A stretch of 21,175 bases of DNA from a virus, in IMG/VR virus record IMGVR_UViG_3300031975_000198, positions 1 to 21,175 of that record. One strand, 5' to 3'. Of the stretch, positions 1 to 7,605 are shown one piece after another. The notes under the pieces are model-generated. The model made no database searches and had not been told where the DNA came from. It worked only from the letters and a program-made list of their open reading frames with translations. The position numbers were made by a program, and so were the translations under genes. The first letter of the stretch is position 1. The number at the start of each line of letters is the position of its first letter.

Positions 1-92
1 TATTGACAGGTAATGATGGTTGTGTACAATACAACACAGAAGTAATTACTATATTGTGTAATCAAATAGAAGAAGTAGAAAGGGAGGTATAG
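1..92 (+). CDS. 3' end of an upstream gene (partial)
   Basis: A reading frame starting with the codon at position 3 is open from the window edge to a TAG at 90-92 and gives about 29 residues ending in an acidic stretch (QIEEVEREV). It has no start codon in the window and fits the tightly packed gene arrangement that follows: the ribosome binding site of the next gene lies inside its last codons. The function cannot be told from so short a piece. It could also be chance open sequence, because 29 codons are weak evidence. Confidence 0.45.
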   Translation, partial: LTGNDGCVQYNTEVITILCNQIEEVEREV

Positions 93-93
93 T

Positions 94-288
94 ATGTATA
101 AAAAACACATAAAAACATATTTAATCTTTCATATATATGACCATGAGGAAGAAACTTCATTTCAAATTGTTTCCAAGAGTAAGTTTATGAGTTGGTTAAA
201 TACTCATGCAGATAATCAAAGGTATTCTTTTTTTTCAACACAGGAAAAGTTAGACAATTACATAACAGAAATAGAACAGGAGATATAA
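94..288 (+). CDS. Small hypothetical phage protein, 64 aa
   Basis: I do not recognise this protein. It is soluble-looking, aromatic-rich in the N-terminal half and acidic at the C-terminus (TEIEQEI). The start is well supported by an AGGGAGG Shine-Dalgarno at 81-87 with six bases to the ATG. The next small gene begins two bases after its stop. Its place just before the integrase suggests an early, host-interaction or regulatory gene, but nothing in the sequence shows that directly. Confidence 0.7.
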   Translation: MYKKHIKTYLIFHIYDHEEETSFQIVSKSKFMSWLNTHADNQRYSFFSTQEKLDNYITEIEQEI

Positions 289-289
289 A

Positions 290-421
290 ATGTGGCATAG
301 ACTGATAGACTTTTTTAATGAAGATTTCAATAAAAAATATGGCGAGGGTACAAAGTATGACCTTGACTATGGTAAGTTATTAATTATAGGACTATGTATT
401 TATATAGCATTTCAGGTGTGA
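290..421 (+). CDS. Small single-span membrane protein, 43 aa
   Basis: ATG at 290 opens a 43-residue frame ending in TGA at 419-421, two bases before the integrase start. The first 28 residues are charged and aromatic (MWHRLIDFFNEDF...). Residues about 29-43 are almost all hydrophobic (KLLIIGLCIYIAFQV) and would make a C-terminal membrane anchor with the bulk in the cytoplasm. AGGAGAT at 278-284 is a good ribosome binding site at the right distance. It fills exactly the gap between its neighbours, which supports it being a real gene. Function is unknown. Confidence 0.6.
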   Translation: MWHRLIDFFNEDFNKKYGEGTKYDLDYGKLLIIGLCIYIAFQV

Positions 422-422
422 C

Positions 423-1349
423 ATGAATATAAATAGCTTAGTAGACAAGTATTATTTGTCTAGTGATTTCAATATGTTAGCAGATAAAACTAAAGTAGAC
501 TATTCAAATTGTTTATCTGTAATGTTGAACACTAAGATAGATGATAAGTTTGTCTATACAACTAAGGTCAATAAATTGACAGGTGCAATAGCTAGACAGT
601 CATATGAAGTGTGGCTAAAACGTGGCATTTATATGGCTAATCATATATGTGCTACATCTAGGAAAGTGTATTCATTTGGAATGGAGATGGGTTATGCTGA
701 GACTAATCCATTCTCTACATTTAAGTGTAAAGTTACCAAGCCTAGAAAAGTTACATGGACAAAAGAACAGATTATGCAGTTATTAGATTTCTGTTATGCA
801 GATTTTCAATATCGTAGTCTAGGTTTAATTGTACAAATGGCATATGAATGGTGTCAAAGGATAGGAGATATGAGATTACTACAGTTTGATAGCATAGACT
901 ATGACAAAAAGATACTCAACTTAGAGCAATCCAAGAGAGGTGCAACAGTTCATCTACCTATAAGTGATGACCTACTTGAAATGCTTATACAACAGAAAGA
1001 TGACTATAGTTTTCAGAAATATGTTGCACCTTATCCCAAAGCTCTGAAAGGCTCTTATAAGCCCTATACATTGACTAGGCTATCCATAGTAGCTAGACGA
1101 GCAATGAACCTCTGTGGACTGCCTGATGAGCTACGAATAGCTGATTTAAGACGGACAGGTACTACAGAAATGGTGGAAGCAGGTGTAAGTATGGGTCAAA
1201 TAATGTCTGTTACAGGTCATGCTAATCCACAATCTGTGAAACCTTATATGAAAAATACTTTGGACTCTGCAAAAAATGCATTGACAATACGAAAAAAGTA
1301 TGATATAAGCACAGATAACGTGCCGAACAAAGAACTATATAACATATAA
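423..1349 (+). CDS. int: Tyrosine recombinase / phage integrase
   Basis: This 308-residue protein has the layout of a tyrosine site-specific recombinase: an N-terminal SAM-like DNA-binding domain (about 1-105) and a C-terminal catalytic domain. Visible catalytic residues are R146 in CQRIGDM (box I), K171 in the beta-hairpin (QSKRG), R243 in ADLRRTG (box II), H266 in TGHANP, and the nucleophile Y275 in VKPYM. The box II histidine of the usual HxLR motif is replaced by A240, which some family members tolerate. It would integrate or excise the phage genome at an att site or resolve DNA forms. No tRNA-like attachment core is apparent beside it. It lies at the head of the replication genes, 14 bases upstream of the primase. 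Family assignment is firm; whether the phage is temperate is inference. Confidence 0.9.
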   Translation: MNINSLVDKYYLSSDFNMLADKTKVDYSNCLSVMLNTKIDDKFVYTTKVNKLTGAIARQSYEVWLKRGIYMANHICATSRKVYSFGMEMGYAETNPFSTFKCKVTKPRKVTWTKEQIMQLLDFCYADFQYRSLGLIVQMAYEWCQRIGDMRLLQFDSIDYDKKILNLEQSKRGATVHLPISDDLLEMLIQQKDDYSFQKYVAPYPKALKGSYKPYTLTRLSIVARRAMNLCGLPDELRIADLRRTGTTEMVEAGVSMGQIMSVTGHANPQSVKPYMKNTLDSAKNALTIRKKYDISTDNVPNKELYNI

Positions 1350-1363
1350 GTGGTATATTATAA

Positions 1364-2137
1364 ATGAATATATATAATTATGTAAGTGATTTACAATTAA
1401 GTGTAGGAGAGAGTAAACGATTTAACTGTCCTAATTGTAATGGATATAAAACTTTTACTGCTACGAATAATATGGGCACGTTACTATGGAATTGTTATAA
1501 GATATCTTGTAGTATATCAGGTTCAACTCGTATTAGATTATCTGTAGATGATATAAGAGATGCGATAGACCCAAGTGTATTAGATGATGACATAAACGAT
1601 TTCGTATTGCCTGACCACGTTGTACCTCACAGAGATAGACCAAAGGTGTTAGACTTTTGTAAATCATGGGAGATTGATACATCAGCATTGGACATTTACT
1701 ATGATGTTAAAGATGACAGAATAGTGTTTCCAATATTGTATGATGGTAAAATGGTAGATGCAACAGGAAGAACACTAGGTTCTAAACTACCTAAGTGGAA
1801 AAGGTATGGAAGAAATAACTTGCCTTTTGTACATGGTTGTGGTAACGTGGCAGTAGTTGTTGAGGATTGTGTTAGTGCTATCGCAGTAGGCAATGAGGTA
1901 TATGTTGGGGTAGCAGTGTTGGGTACATCATTAGCTGAATCACACAAACGATACCTTTCACAATTCTCAACTGCTATAATTGCATTAGACCCTGATGCAC
2001 TACCCAAAATATTATCTTTCGCAAAAGACTTGCGAGGATATGTAAGAGATGTTAAGGTGCTTAGATTGAAAGATGATTTAAAGTACCAACATGAAGAAGA
2101 CTTTAACCAACTACACGCAATAACCCCAAAGGAGTAA
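1364..2137 (+). CDS. DNA primase, zinc ribbon plus TOPRIM (T7 gp4 N-terminal type)
   Basis: This 257-residue primase has a zinc-ribbon-like head with C22/C25 and C44/C49 (CPNC, then NCYKISC) that would recognise the priming site. It is followed by a TOPRIM catalytic fold with E167 in VVVEDCVSA and the D209-P-D211 motif in ALDPDA, which bind the catalytic metals. It would make RNA primers for the polymerase encoded at 3790. In T7 primase and helicase are one protein; here the helicase is a separate gene starting five bases after the primase stop. No clear Shine-Dalgarno precedes the ATG, so the start could be slightly off, but it must lie upstream of the zinc ribbon. Confidence 0.86.
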   Translation: MNIYNYVSDLQLSVGESKRFNCPNCNGYKTFTATNNMGTLLWNCYKISCSISGSTRIRLSVDDIRDAIDPSVLDDDINDFVLPDHVVPHRDRPKVLDFCKSWEIDTSALDIYYDVKDDRIVFPILYDGKMVDATGRTLGSKLPKWKRYGRNNLPFVHGCGNVAVVVEDCVSAIAVGNEVYVGVAVLGTSLAESHKRYLSQFSTAIIALDPDALPKILSFAKDLRGYVRDVKVLRLKDDLKYQHEEDFNQLHAITPKE

Positions 2138-2142
2138 CCAAC

Positions 2143-3369
2143 ATGGAATTATCATTAATAAGAAGTTTGATGGACAAGGAGTTCTACAGTGAGCATAGAG
2201 GTGCTAAGTGTCCTGATAGACTATTCAGTAAAGACGTAAGAAAGATTAAGACTGCCATAGATAAAGCTATGGACAGATATGAAAGAACAGTAACACCTGA
2301 TGAGATTGAAGCATTGTTTATGTCTAACAATCCATCTATGACTACTGCACAGAAACAAGCATACTCAAGTTTGTTTAAACAAATAAAAAAGGAGTTGCCA
2401 CTTGGAAGTGACATCGCACAAGAAGTATTATCTAAACTGTTTCAACAGGTTGTTGGCGAAGACATTGCTAATCTTGGCTTTGACTATGTTAATGGTACTA
2501 AATCCACACTTGAACCTCTTAGAAATGTTCTTGAGTTATATGCTGATGATTTTACTCCCAATCTAAAAGTTGAGTGGGATGACATAAGCATTGAGACATT
2601 ACTAGAAAGGAATGACTTGGAAGCTAGATGGACATTTAATATACCTTGTCTAACTAGAAAGGTAGAGGGTGTCAATGCAGGTCACTTGATTGAGGTAGGT
2701 GCTAGACCTAATACAGGTAAGACATCTTTCCATGCATCATTGATTGCTAGTCCAAATGGATTTGCTCATCAAGGTGCTAAGTGTATCATCTTATGTAATG
2801 AGGAATCTGCTCACAGAGTTGGTGCTAGATACTTAACATCAGCTACAGGCATGACTATGCATCAGATAAAGAAAGACCCAAGTAAAGCACGTGAATTGTA
2901 TGAGCCTGTGAAAAAGAATATACACATCAAGGATGCATCCAATCGTGACATGGCATGGGTTGAAAGTATCTGCAAGGCATATAAGCCTGACATAGTTGTA
3001 CTAGACATGGGAGATAAGTTTGCTAGGACAGGTGGCTTTGCAAGGACAGATGAAGCACTGAAAGCTAATGCTATACATGCTAGACAGATAGCTAAACAAC
3101 ATGAGTGTGCTATATTTTATATGTCGCAGTTGTCTGCTGAAGCTGAGGGTAAGATATATCTCAATCAGGCTATGATGGAAGGTAGTCGTACAGGAAAAGC
3201 TGCAGAAGCTGATTTGATGGTTCTTATAGCTAAAGATACAGTTAAGAATCCTGATGGTGGTGAAGAAGAAAGTCCTGCTAGACACTTGAACATAGTGAAG
3301 AATAAGTTATCAGGTTGGCATGGTGTTGAGCATTGTGAGTTAGATTATATAACTGCTAGGTATCAATAA
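2143..3369 (+). CDS. Replicative DNA helicase, RecA-fold (DnaB/T7 gp4 C-terminal type)
   Basis: This 408-residue protein carries a hexameric-helicase ATPase core from about residue 160. The Walker A is GARPNTGKT (186-194), followed by the catalytic-type glutamate E220 (CNEES), a Walker B ending at D288 (DIVVLDMGD), and a glutamine sensor Q329 (FYMSQLS). KNKLSG near 386-391 sits where the core usually carries its basic, nucleotide-contacting end. The first 150 residues are an alpha-helical region that may contact primase. It would unwind the fork together with the separate primase upstream. The start has AAAGGAG at 2128-2134. The stop overlaps the next start as TAATG. Confidence 0.88.
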   Translation: MELSLIRSLMDKEFYSEHRGAKCPDRLFSKDVRKIKTAIDKAMDRYERTVTPDEIEALFMSNNPSMTTAQKQAYSSLFKQIKKELPLGSDIAQEVLSKLFQQVVGEDIANLGFDYVNGTKSTLEPLRNVLELYADDFTPNLKVEWDDISIETLLERNDLEARWTFNIPCLTRKVEGVNAGHLIEVGARPNTGKTSFHASLIASPNGFAHQGAKCIILCNEESAHRVGARYLTSATGMTMHQIKKDPSKARELYEPVKKNIHIKDASNRDMAWVESICKAYKPDIVVLDMGDKFARTGGFARTDEALKANAIHARQIAKQHECAIFYMSQLSAEAEGKIYLNQAMMEGSRTGKAAEADLMVLIAKDTVKNPDGGEEESPARHLNIVKNKLSGWHGVEHCELDYITARYQ

Positions 3370-3806
3370 TGCAACATGAAATGTTTGACATAGAATTATT
3401 TAATACAGATGGAGAGACTAAAACTTGCAGTAAGTGTAATAAAAAATTACCATTGGCTAGTTTTAGTGTTTCATCAGGTGCAAACTTTCTTAGACCTGAG
3501 TGTAGAAAATGCAATACTGAATTAACTAAAGTTAGAAATACTCTTAGAGCAAAATATGGTATGCCTACGGAAGGTCATGTTTGCCCTATATGCGAAAGGA
3601 ATGAATCAGATGTTGCAGGTAAAGGTGGATTAAGAAATGGTGCATGGGTTATTGACCATTGCCATGATACTGAAACTTTCAGAGGTTGGTTATGTCATAG
3701 TTGTAATAGAGCATTAGGTGGTTTTTCAGATAGTGTTGACATTTTAAAAAAAGCTATTATGTATTTAAAGAAACATAGGGAGACACTAAATGAAACTAAC
3801 ACTTGA
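3369..3806 (+). CDS. Recombination endonuclease VII-like nuclease
   Basis: This 145-residue protein has two cysteine-knuckle units. C20/C23 with C45/C48 form an N-terminal zinc-finger-like motif. C72/C75 with C109/C112 frame the beta-beta-alpha-metal nuclease core, where D96-H97 (VIDHCHD) are the catalytic residues, and the segment after it (RGWLCHSCNRALG) is characteristic of T4 endonuclease VII relatives. The family cuts branched DNA such as Holliday junctions and packaging intermediates. It sits between helicase and polymerase, starting within the helicase stop (TAATG) and overlapping the polymerase start by 17 bases. A free-standing HNH homing nuclease is the main alternative, but the cysteine layout favours endonuclease VII. 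Confidence 0.85.
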   Translation: MQHEMFDIELFNTDGETKTCSKCNKKLPLASFSVSSGANFLRPECRKCNTELTKVRNTLRAKYGMPTEGHVCPICERNESDVAGKGGLRNGAWVIDHCHDTETFRGWLCHSCNRALGGFSDSVDILKKAIMYLKKHRETLNETNT

Positions 3807-5802
3807 TGTAGAGAATACAGTTACACACAGAGATGGTAAGTTACATCTTGACCCATTTGAATCTAACAATAGATTGGTTATGGTTGGTTGTCTAACTGAT
3901 AGTGGCAAGGAATACTTATTCAGAGATAACTTTGATGGAGTACAAGAGTTACTAGACCAAGCGACTATACTCATAGGACATAACATAGTCCATGACTTAC
4001 TGTGGCTATGGGAGTGTGGATTAAAGTATGATGGTGCAGTGTTTGATACTATGCTAGTAGAGTATGTGTTACAAAGAGGTAACAAACAACCTTTATCACT
4101 TGAAGCATGTGCTAATAGATATGAGTTAGCTACAAAGAAACAAGACACTATGAAAGAATACTTTAAGAATAAAACACCTATAGATGAGATACCTAAGCAA
4201 GAGTTGTCTGACTACTTATCTGCTGACTTAAAAGCAACACAAGAATTATCAGATGTGTTATACAAGAAACTAAACACAGAAGAGTATGCAGGTTTAATGA
4301 ATACAGTTGTATTGACTAATCGTGTATCTGTTACACTAGCAAAGATATATCAGAATGGATTCACTGTAGATGTTACAAAATTAAATGATGTTAGAGATGA
4401 GTTTGAGAAAGAAAAATTTGAGACTGAGAAGAGACTAAACATACAAGTAAAAGAGTTAATGGGAGATACACGTATCAATCTCAATAGTCCTGAGCAAATG
4501 TCTTGGGTAATTTATAGTAGAAAGCCTAAAGATAAACTTGAATGGGCAAATACATTCTCTCCTTATATGGACAATACTGAATATAAAAAGAATGTCAAAG
4601 AGAAGTCTGACATAGTGTACAAGACGGATGCACAACAGTGTGCAGGTTGTCTAGGCACAGGCTCTGTAAGAAAGGTTAGGAAAAATGGAACTCCTTATGC
4701 TAGAACCAACAAGTGTGATTATTGTAATTCTGTTGGCTACATTTTTGTACCTAGTAAGGTGGTAGCAGGACTGAAGTTTACTGCACCTACTGCTAAGTGG
4801 GTAAGTGCTAATGGATTTACAGTTAATAAAACCAACTTAGCTACACTACAAGGCATAGCTAGGAAGAATAATCTACAACAGGCAGTTAGTTTCTTAACTG
4901 ACCTACAAAGACTATCAGCTTTAGATACATACTTGTCATCTTTTGTTGAGGGCATTACTACACACACTAAGCCTGATGGCAAGTTACATGTAAGATTACT
5001 ACAACACAGGACTGCAACAGGTAGATTCAGTGGTGCTGACCCTAATATGCAGAATATGCCTAGAGGTGGTACATTCCCTGTTAAGAAAGTATTTATATCA
5101 CGTTGGGAAGGTGGTCAGATACTTGAAGCTGACTTTGCACAACTAGAGTTCAGAGTATCAGCATACTTATCACAAGACAAAACTGCAATGAAGGAGATAG
5201 AAGATGGTTTTGACGTTCATAGTTATACTGCTAGTGTTATTAGCGATGCAGGTGAGAAGACATCTCGCCAAGAAGCAAAGGCTCATACCTTTGCACCCCT
5301 CTATGGAGCAACAGGGTTTGGAAGGACACCTGCTCAGGCTACATATTATAAACACTTCACAGAAAAGTACGAAGGAATCGCATTATGGCACTCCAAATTG
5401 GCTAAAGAAGTTATAAGTACTAGAAAGATAACTACACCATCAGGTAGACAGTTCTCATTCCCTGACGTTAGACGAAACTCGTATGGTAAGGTGTCTCACT
5501 TTACACAGATAAAGAACTATCCTGTTCAGTCGTTTGCTACTGCTGATATAGTTCCTCTTATATTAATAAATATAGAAAATGAATTAGCAAACTTAAAGTC
5601 TTGTATTGTAAACAGTGTGCATGATTCTATAGTCATAGACATACACCCTGAAGAGATACAAAAAGTTATTCATGTTATTAAAATAGTCAATAGTAAAATG
5701 ATTAATTTAATTAATAATGAGTTTGCATTAGAGTTCAATGTTCCATTATTATTAGAAGCAAAAATAGGTAATAATTGGCTTGACACAAAAGACGTTATGT
5801 GA
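3790..5802 (+). CDS. polA: Family A DNA polymerase with 3'-5' exonuclease and DnaJ-like zinc insert
   Basis: This 670-residue replicative polymerase has an intact proofreading domain (about 1-160): D6/E8 in exo I, N65/D69 in exo II, Y142/D146 in exo III. Palm and fingers occupy about 395-670, with motif A around D448 (EADFAQLEFR), motif B R493, K497, F501, Y505 (RQEAKAHTFAPLYG), and motif C H611-D612. F501 matches E. coli Pol I residue 762. Between the domains, C284/C287 (CAGCLGTG) and C309/C312 (CDYCNSVG) form half of a DnaJ-type zinc centre; this partial DnaJ domain is known from HMO-2011. No 5'-3' exonuclease domain is present. The start follows GGGAG with seven bases spacing and overlaps the endonuclease gene by 17 bases. 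Confidence 0.96.
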   Translation: MKLTLDVENTVTHRDGKLHLDPFESNNRLVMVGCLTDSGKEYLFRDNFDGVQELLDQATILIGHNIVHDLLWLWECGLKYDGAVFDTMLVEYVLQRGNKQPLSLEACANRYELATKKQDTMKEYFKNKTPIDEIPKQELSDYLSADLKATQELSDVLYKKLNTEEYAGLMNTVVLTNRVSVTLAKIYQNGFTVDVTKLNDVRDEFEKEKFETEKRLNIQVKELMGDTRINLNSPEQMSWVIYSRKPKDKLEWANTFSPYMDNTEYKKNVKEKSDIVYKTDAQQCAGCLGTGSVRKVRKNGTPYARTNKCDYCNSVGYIFVPSKVVAGLKFTAPTAKWVSANGFTVNKTNLATLQGIARKNNLQQAVSFLTDLQRLSALDTYLSSFVEGITTHTKPDGKLHVRLLQHRTATGRFSGADPNMQNMPRGGTFPVKKVFISRWEGGQILEADFAQLEFRVSAYLSQDKTAMKEIEDGFDVHSYTASVISDAGEKTSRQEAKAHTFAPLYGATGFGRTPAQATYYKHFTEKYEGIALWHSKLAKEVISTRKITTPSGRQFSFPDVRRNSYGKVSHFTQIKNYPVQSFATADIVPLILINIENELANLKSCIVNSVHDSIVIDIHPEEIQKVIHVIKIVNSKMINLINNEFALEFNVPLLLEAKIGNNWLDTKDVM

Positions 5803-5836
5803 TATAACTGAGAAACTTTGATAGAAAGGAAAAAGT

Positions 5837-6757
5837 ATGGTTAATGAAGTTACTACAATAGATACCAATAACTACGCAGATATGGCGAAAGCTATGGGTA
5901 TCGCAGGTGAAACAGGTTCTGCTGATACAAGTAAAGCAAACCCTTTACCTAGAATGAGATTGCATCATAATAATATTATGGGCATGAAGAAAGTTGGAGA
6001 TGAGAGTGTAGAAGCAGTAGTAGTTAAGGGTGGTTCATTCAAGTTAGAACGACCTGATATGCCTGTTGTTTATTCTCCAACTGTTGAGATAAGACCATTT
6101 ATACAGAGGTTCATGTATAAGAGGTTTGTTAAGAATATGTCTGCAAAGGCAGGAGAACCTATGGGTACTTATCATAAGACACTTATGGCAGATAACCTTA
6201 ACTCCGACCTTAAGGACAATCAAGGTAGCTTTAACTGTGGTAAACCTTCAGGGTATATCAAAGACTTTAAGGCACTACCTGTTGCAACACAGGAAGTTAT
6301 CAAGCAGATTAAAAGAGTAAGAGTAATCTTTGGTCTAATTGATATGCCTAATGCTACTGACGAGAAAGGTAATAAAGTAACCTTAGATGACAACACTCCA
6401 TTCATATGGGAGATTGATAATCGTGATGCATTTAAAACAATAGGAGAACCTTTTAATAAGTTTAATCAAACTAAAAGGCTTCCTGTTCAGCATTACATTC
6501 AGTTAACTAGTGAAGAGAGAAAGTTACCTAGTGGTTCATCATTTTATTTACCTAACTATTCTCTAGACTTACAGAAAACTGTTCAAGTAACAGACGAAGA
6601 CCAAAATACTTTCATTAACTTCATGGCATGGATAGATAACTATAATAGTTATATATTTAATGAGTGGGAAATGAAAGCTAAAGCACCTGTTAGTCAAGAA
6701 GACAAAGACATTGTTGATGATTTCATTGATGTTGATGTTGATGAAGAGGTAGCATAG
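5837..6757 (+). CDS. Probable single-stranded DNA-binding replication protein
   Basis: This 306-residue protein lies directly after the polymerase and before a recombination nuclease. It ends in a strongly acidic tail (residues about 290-306, DDFIDVDVDEEVA), a typical feature of phage and bacterial ssDNA-binding proteins, where the tail recruits partners. The central part is rich in basic and aromatic residues (RFMYKRFVKNM) that could bind DNA. No catalytic motif is seen. The SSB call is inferred from tail and position, not from a recognised fold; it may be only a conserved marine-phage protein. AAAGGAAAA precedes the ATG. The stop overlaps the next start as TAGTG. Confidence 0.72.
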   Translation: MVNEVTTIDTNNYADMAKAMGIAGETGSADTSKANPLPRMRLHHNNIMGMKKVGDESVEAVVVKGGSFKLERPDMPVVYSPTVEIRPFIQRFMYKRFVKNMSAKAGEPMGTYHKTLMADNLNSDLKDNQGSFNCGKPSGYIKDFKALPVATQEVIKQIKRVRVIFGLIDMPNATDEKGNKVTLDDNTPFIWEIDNRDAFKTIGEPFNKFNQTKRLPVQHYIQLTSEERKLPSGSSFYLPNYSLDLQKTVQVTDEDQNTFINFMAWIDNYNSYIFNEWEMKAKAPVSQEDKDIVDDFIDVDVDEEVA

Positions 6758-7605
6758 TGAACCATCCTGCTGAAATGATGATTCATCAGTATCTTGAAAA
6801 TGCCACAAGTGGTAAGTCTGCTATGAGCCAAGAGAATATTGAGCAAGTAGCTACAGACATTAAAGATGCATTGAATCGTCAGTTCAACACGAAGCGAGAA
6901 GATAAGTTTAGGTTACGTATGTCTAATATAGGTAGACCCTCATGCCAACTTTGGTTTGAGAAGAATAGACCTGAGACTGCGTTACCTAAACCTACTACCT
7001 TCGTAATGAACATGATGATTGGTGACATAGTTGAAGCAGTATTTAAGGCAGTACTAAGAGAAGCTAATGTTAAGTTTGAAGACACAGACAATGTAACACT
7101 TGAACTTGATGAGGATACTAAAATATCAGGCTCTTATGATTTAGTTATGAACGATTCAGTTGATGATATTAAGTCTGCATCTGATTGGTCATACAAGTAT
7201 AAGTTTGATTCATATGAATCTTTACATTCAGGTGATAGCTTTGGTTATGTTGGACAACTAGCAGGTTATGCTAAGGCACTAGGTAAGAAAGCAGGTGGTT
7301 GGTGGGTACTTAATAAAGCCAATGGTCTGTTCAAGTATGTTCGTGCTCACATTGATATGGACAAGGAGCTTGATAAAATAAAGAAGAACGTCAAGGCAAC
7401 TGAATCAAAGGAACTAGTCAGATGTTTTGAACCTGAACCTGAAACATTTAGAGGTAAAGAGACAGGTAACATTGTTCTTAATAAAAACTGTACATTTTGC
7501 TCATATAGAAATGCCTGTTGGGAGAATCTAATAGAGCTTCCTGCACAAATGTCTAAAGCAAAAGAACCTAAGATGGTTCAGTATGTAAGTCTTAAGGGAG
7601 CATAG
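6757..7605 (+). CDS. PD-(D/E)XK nuclease, Cas4/RecB-like with Fe-S cysteines
   Basis: This 282-residue nuclease shows the Cas4/RecB-family core: G89-D90 with E93, D128 (GSYDLV), D137 and K139 (DIKSA), and the downstream Q167/Y171 helix (GQLAGY). C63 plus a C-terminal cluster C245, C248, C254 (CTFCSYRNAC) match the four-cysteine iron-sulfur arrangement of Cas4 and AddB nucleases. It probably resects DNA ends during recombination or degrades host DNA to recycle nucleotides. The start codon is GTG overlapping the upstream TAG stop, with GAGG seven bases upstream; an internal ATG at 6775 is less favoured. Family is well supported; substrate is not known. Confidence 0.85.
   Translation: MNHPAEMMIHQYLENATSGKSAMSQENIEQVATDIKDALNRQFNTKREDKFRLRMSNIGRPSCQLWFEKNRPETALPKPTTFVMNMMIGDIVEAVFKAVLREANVKFEDTDNVTLELDEDTKISGSYDLVMNDSVDDIKSASDWSYKYKFDSYESLHSGDSFGYVGQLAGYAKALGKKAGGWWVLNKANGLFKYVRAHIDMDKELDKIKKNVKATESKELVRCFEPEPETFRGKETGNIVLNKNCTFCSYRNACWENLIELPAQMSKAKEPKMVQYVSLKGA

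Noticed and set aside
1-93. Early promoter or operator upstream of the first complete gene
   Set aside because: No convincing -35/-10 pair was found, and the stretch is more simply the end of an upstream gene.
1350-1363. attP core or tRNA fragment beside the integrase
   Set aside because: Only 14 bases separate the genes and nothing resembles a tRNA 3' end on either side.
3786-4148. Minus-strand open frame of 120 residues inside the polymerase gene
   Set aside because: It lies opposite a clear, motif-bearing coding frame, is rich in Ser, Leu and Cys as expected of an antisense shadow, and has no motif of its own.
5794-5808. Short hairpin GTTAT-GTGAT-ATAAC at the end of the polymerase gene as a terminator
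   Set aside because: Five AT-rich base pairs, partly in the coding sequence and with no following U-tract; too weak.
6757-7605. A CRISPR-associated Cas4 as part of a CRISPR system
   Set aside because: No repeat-spacer array, cas1 or cas2 is present; the gene sits among phage recombination genes and is better seen as a Cas4/RecB-like phage nuclease.
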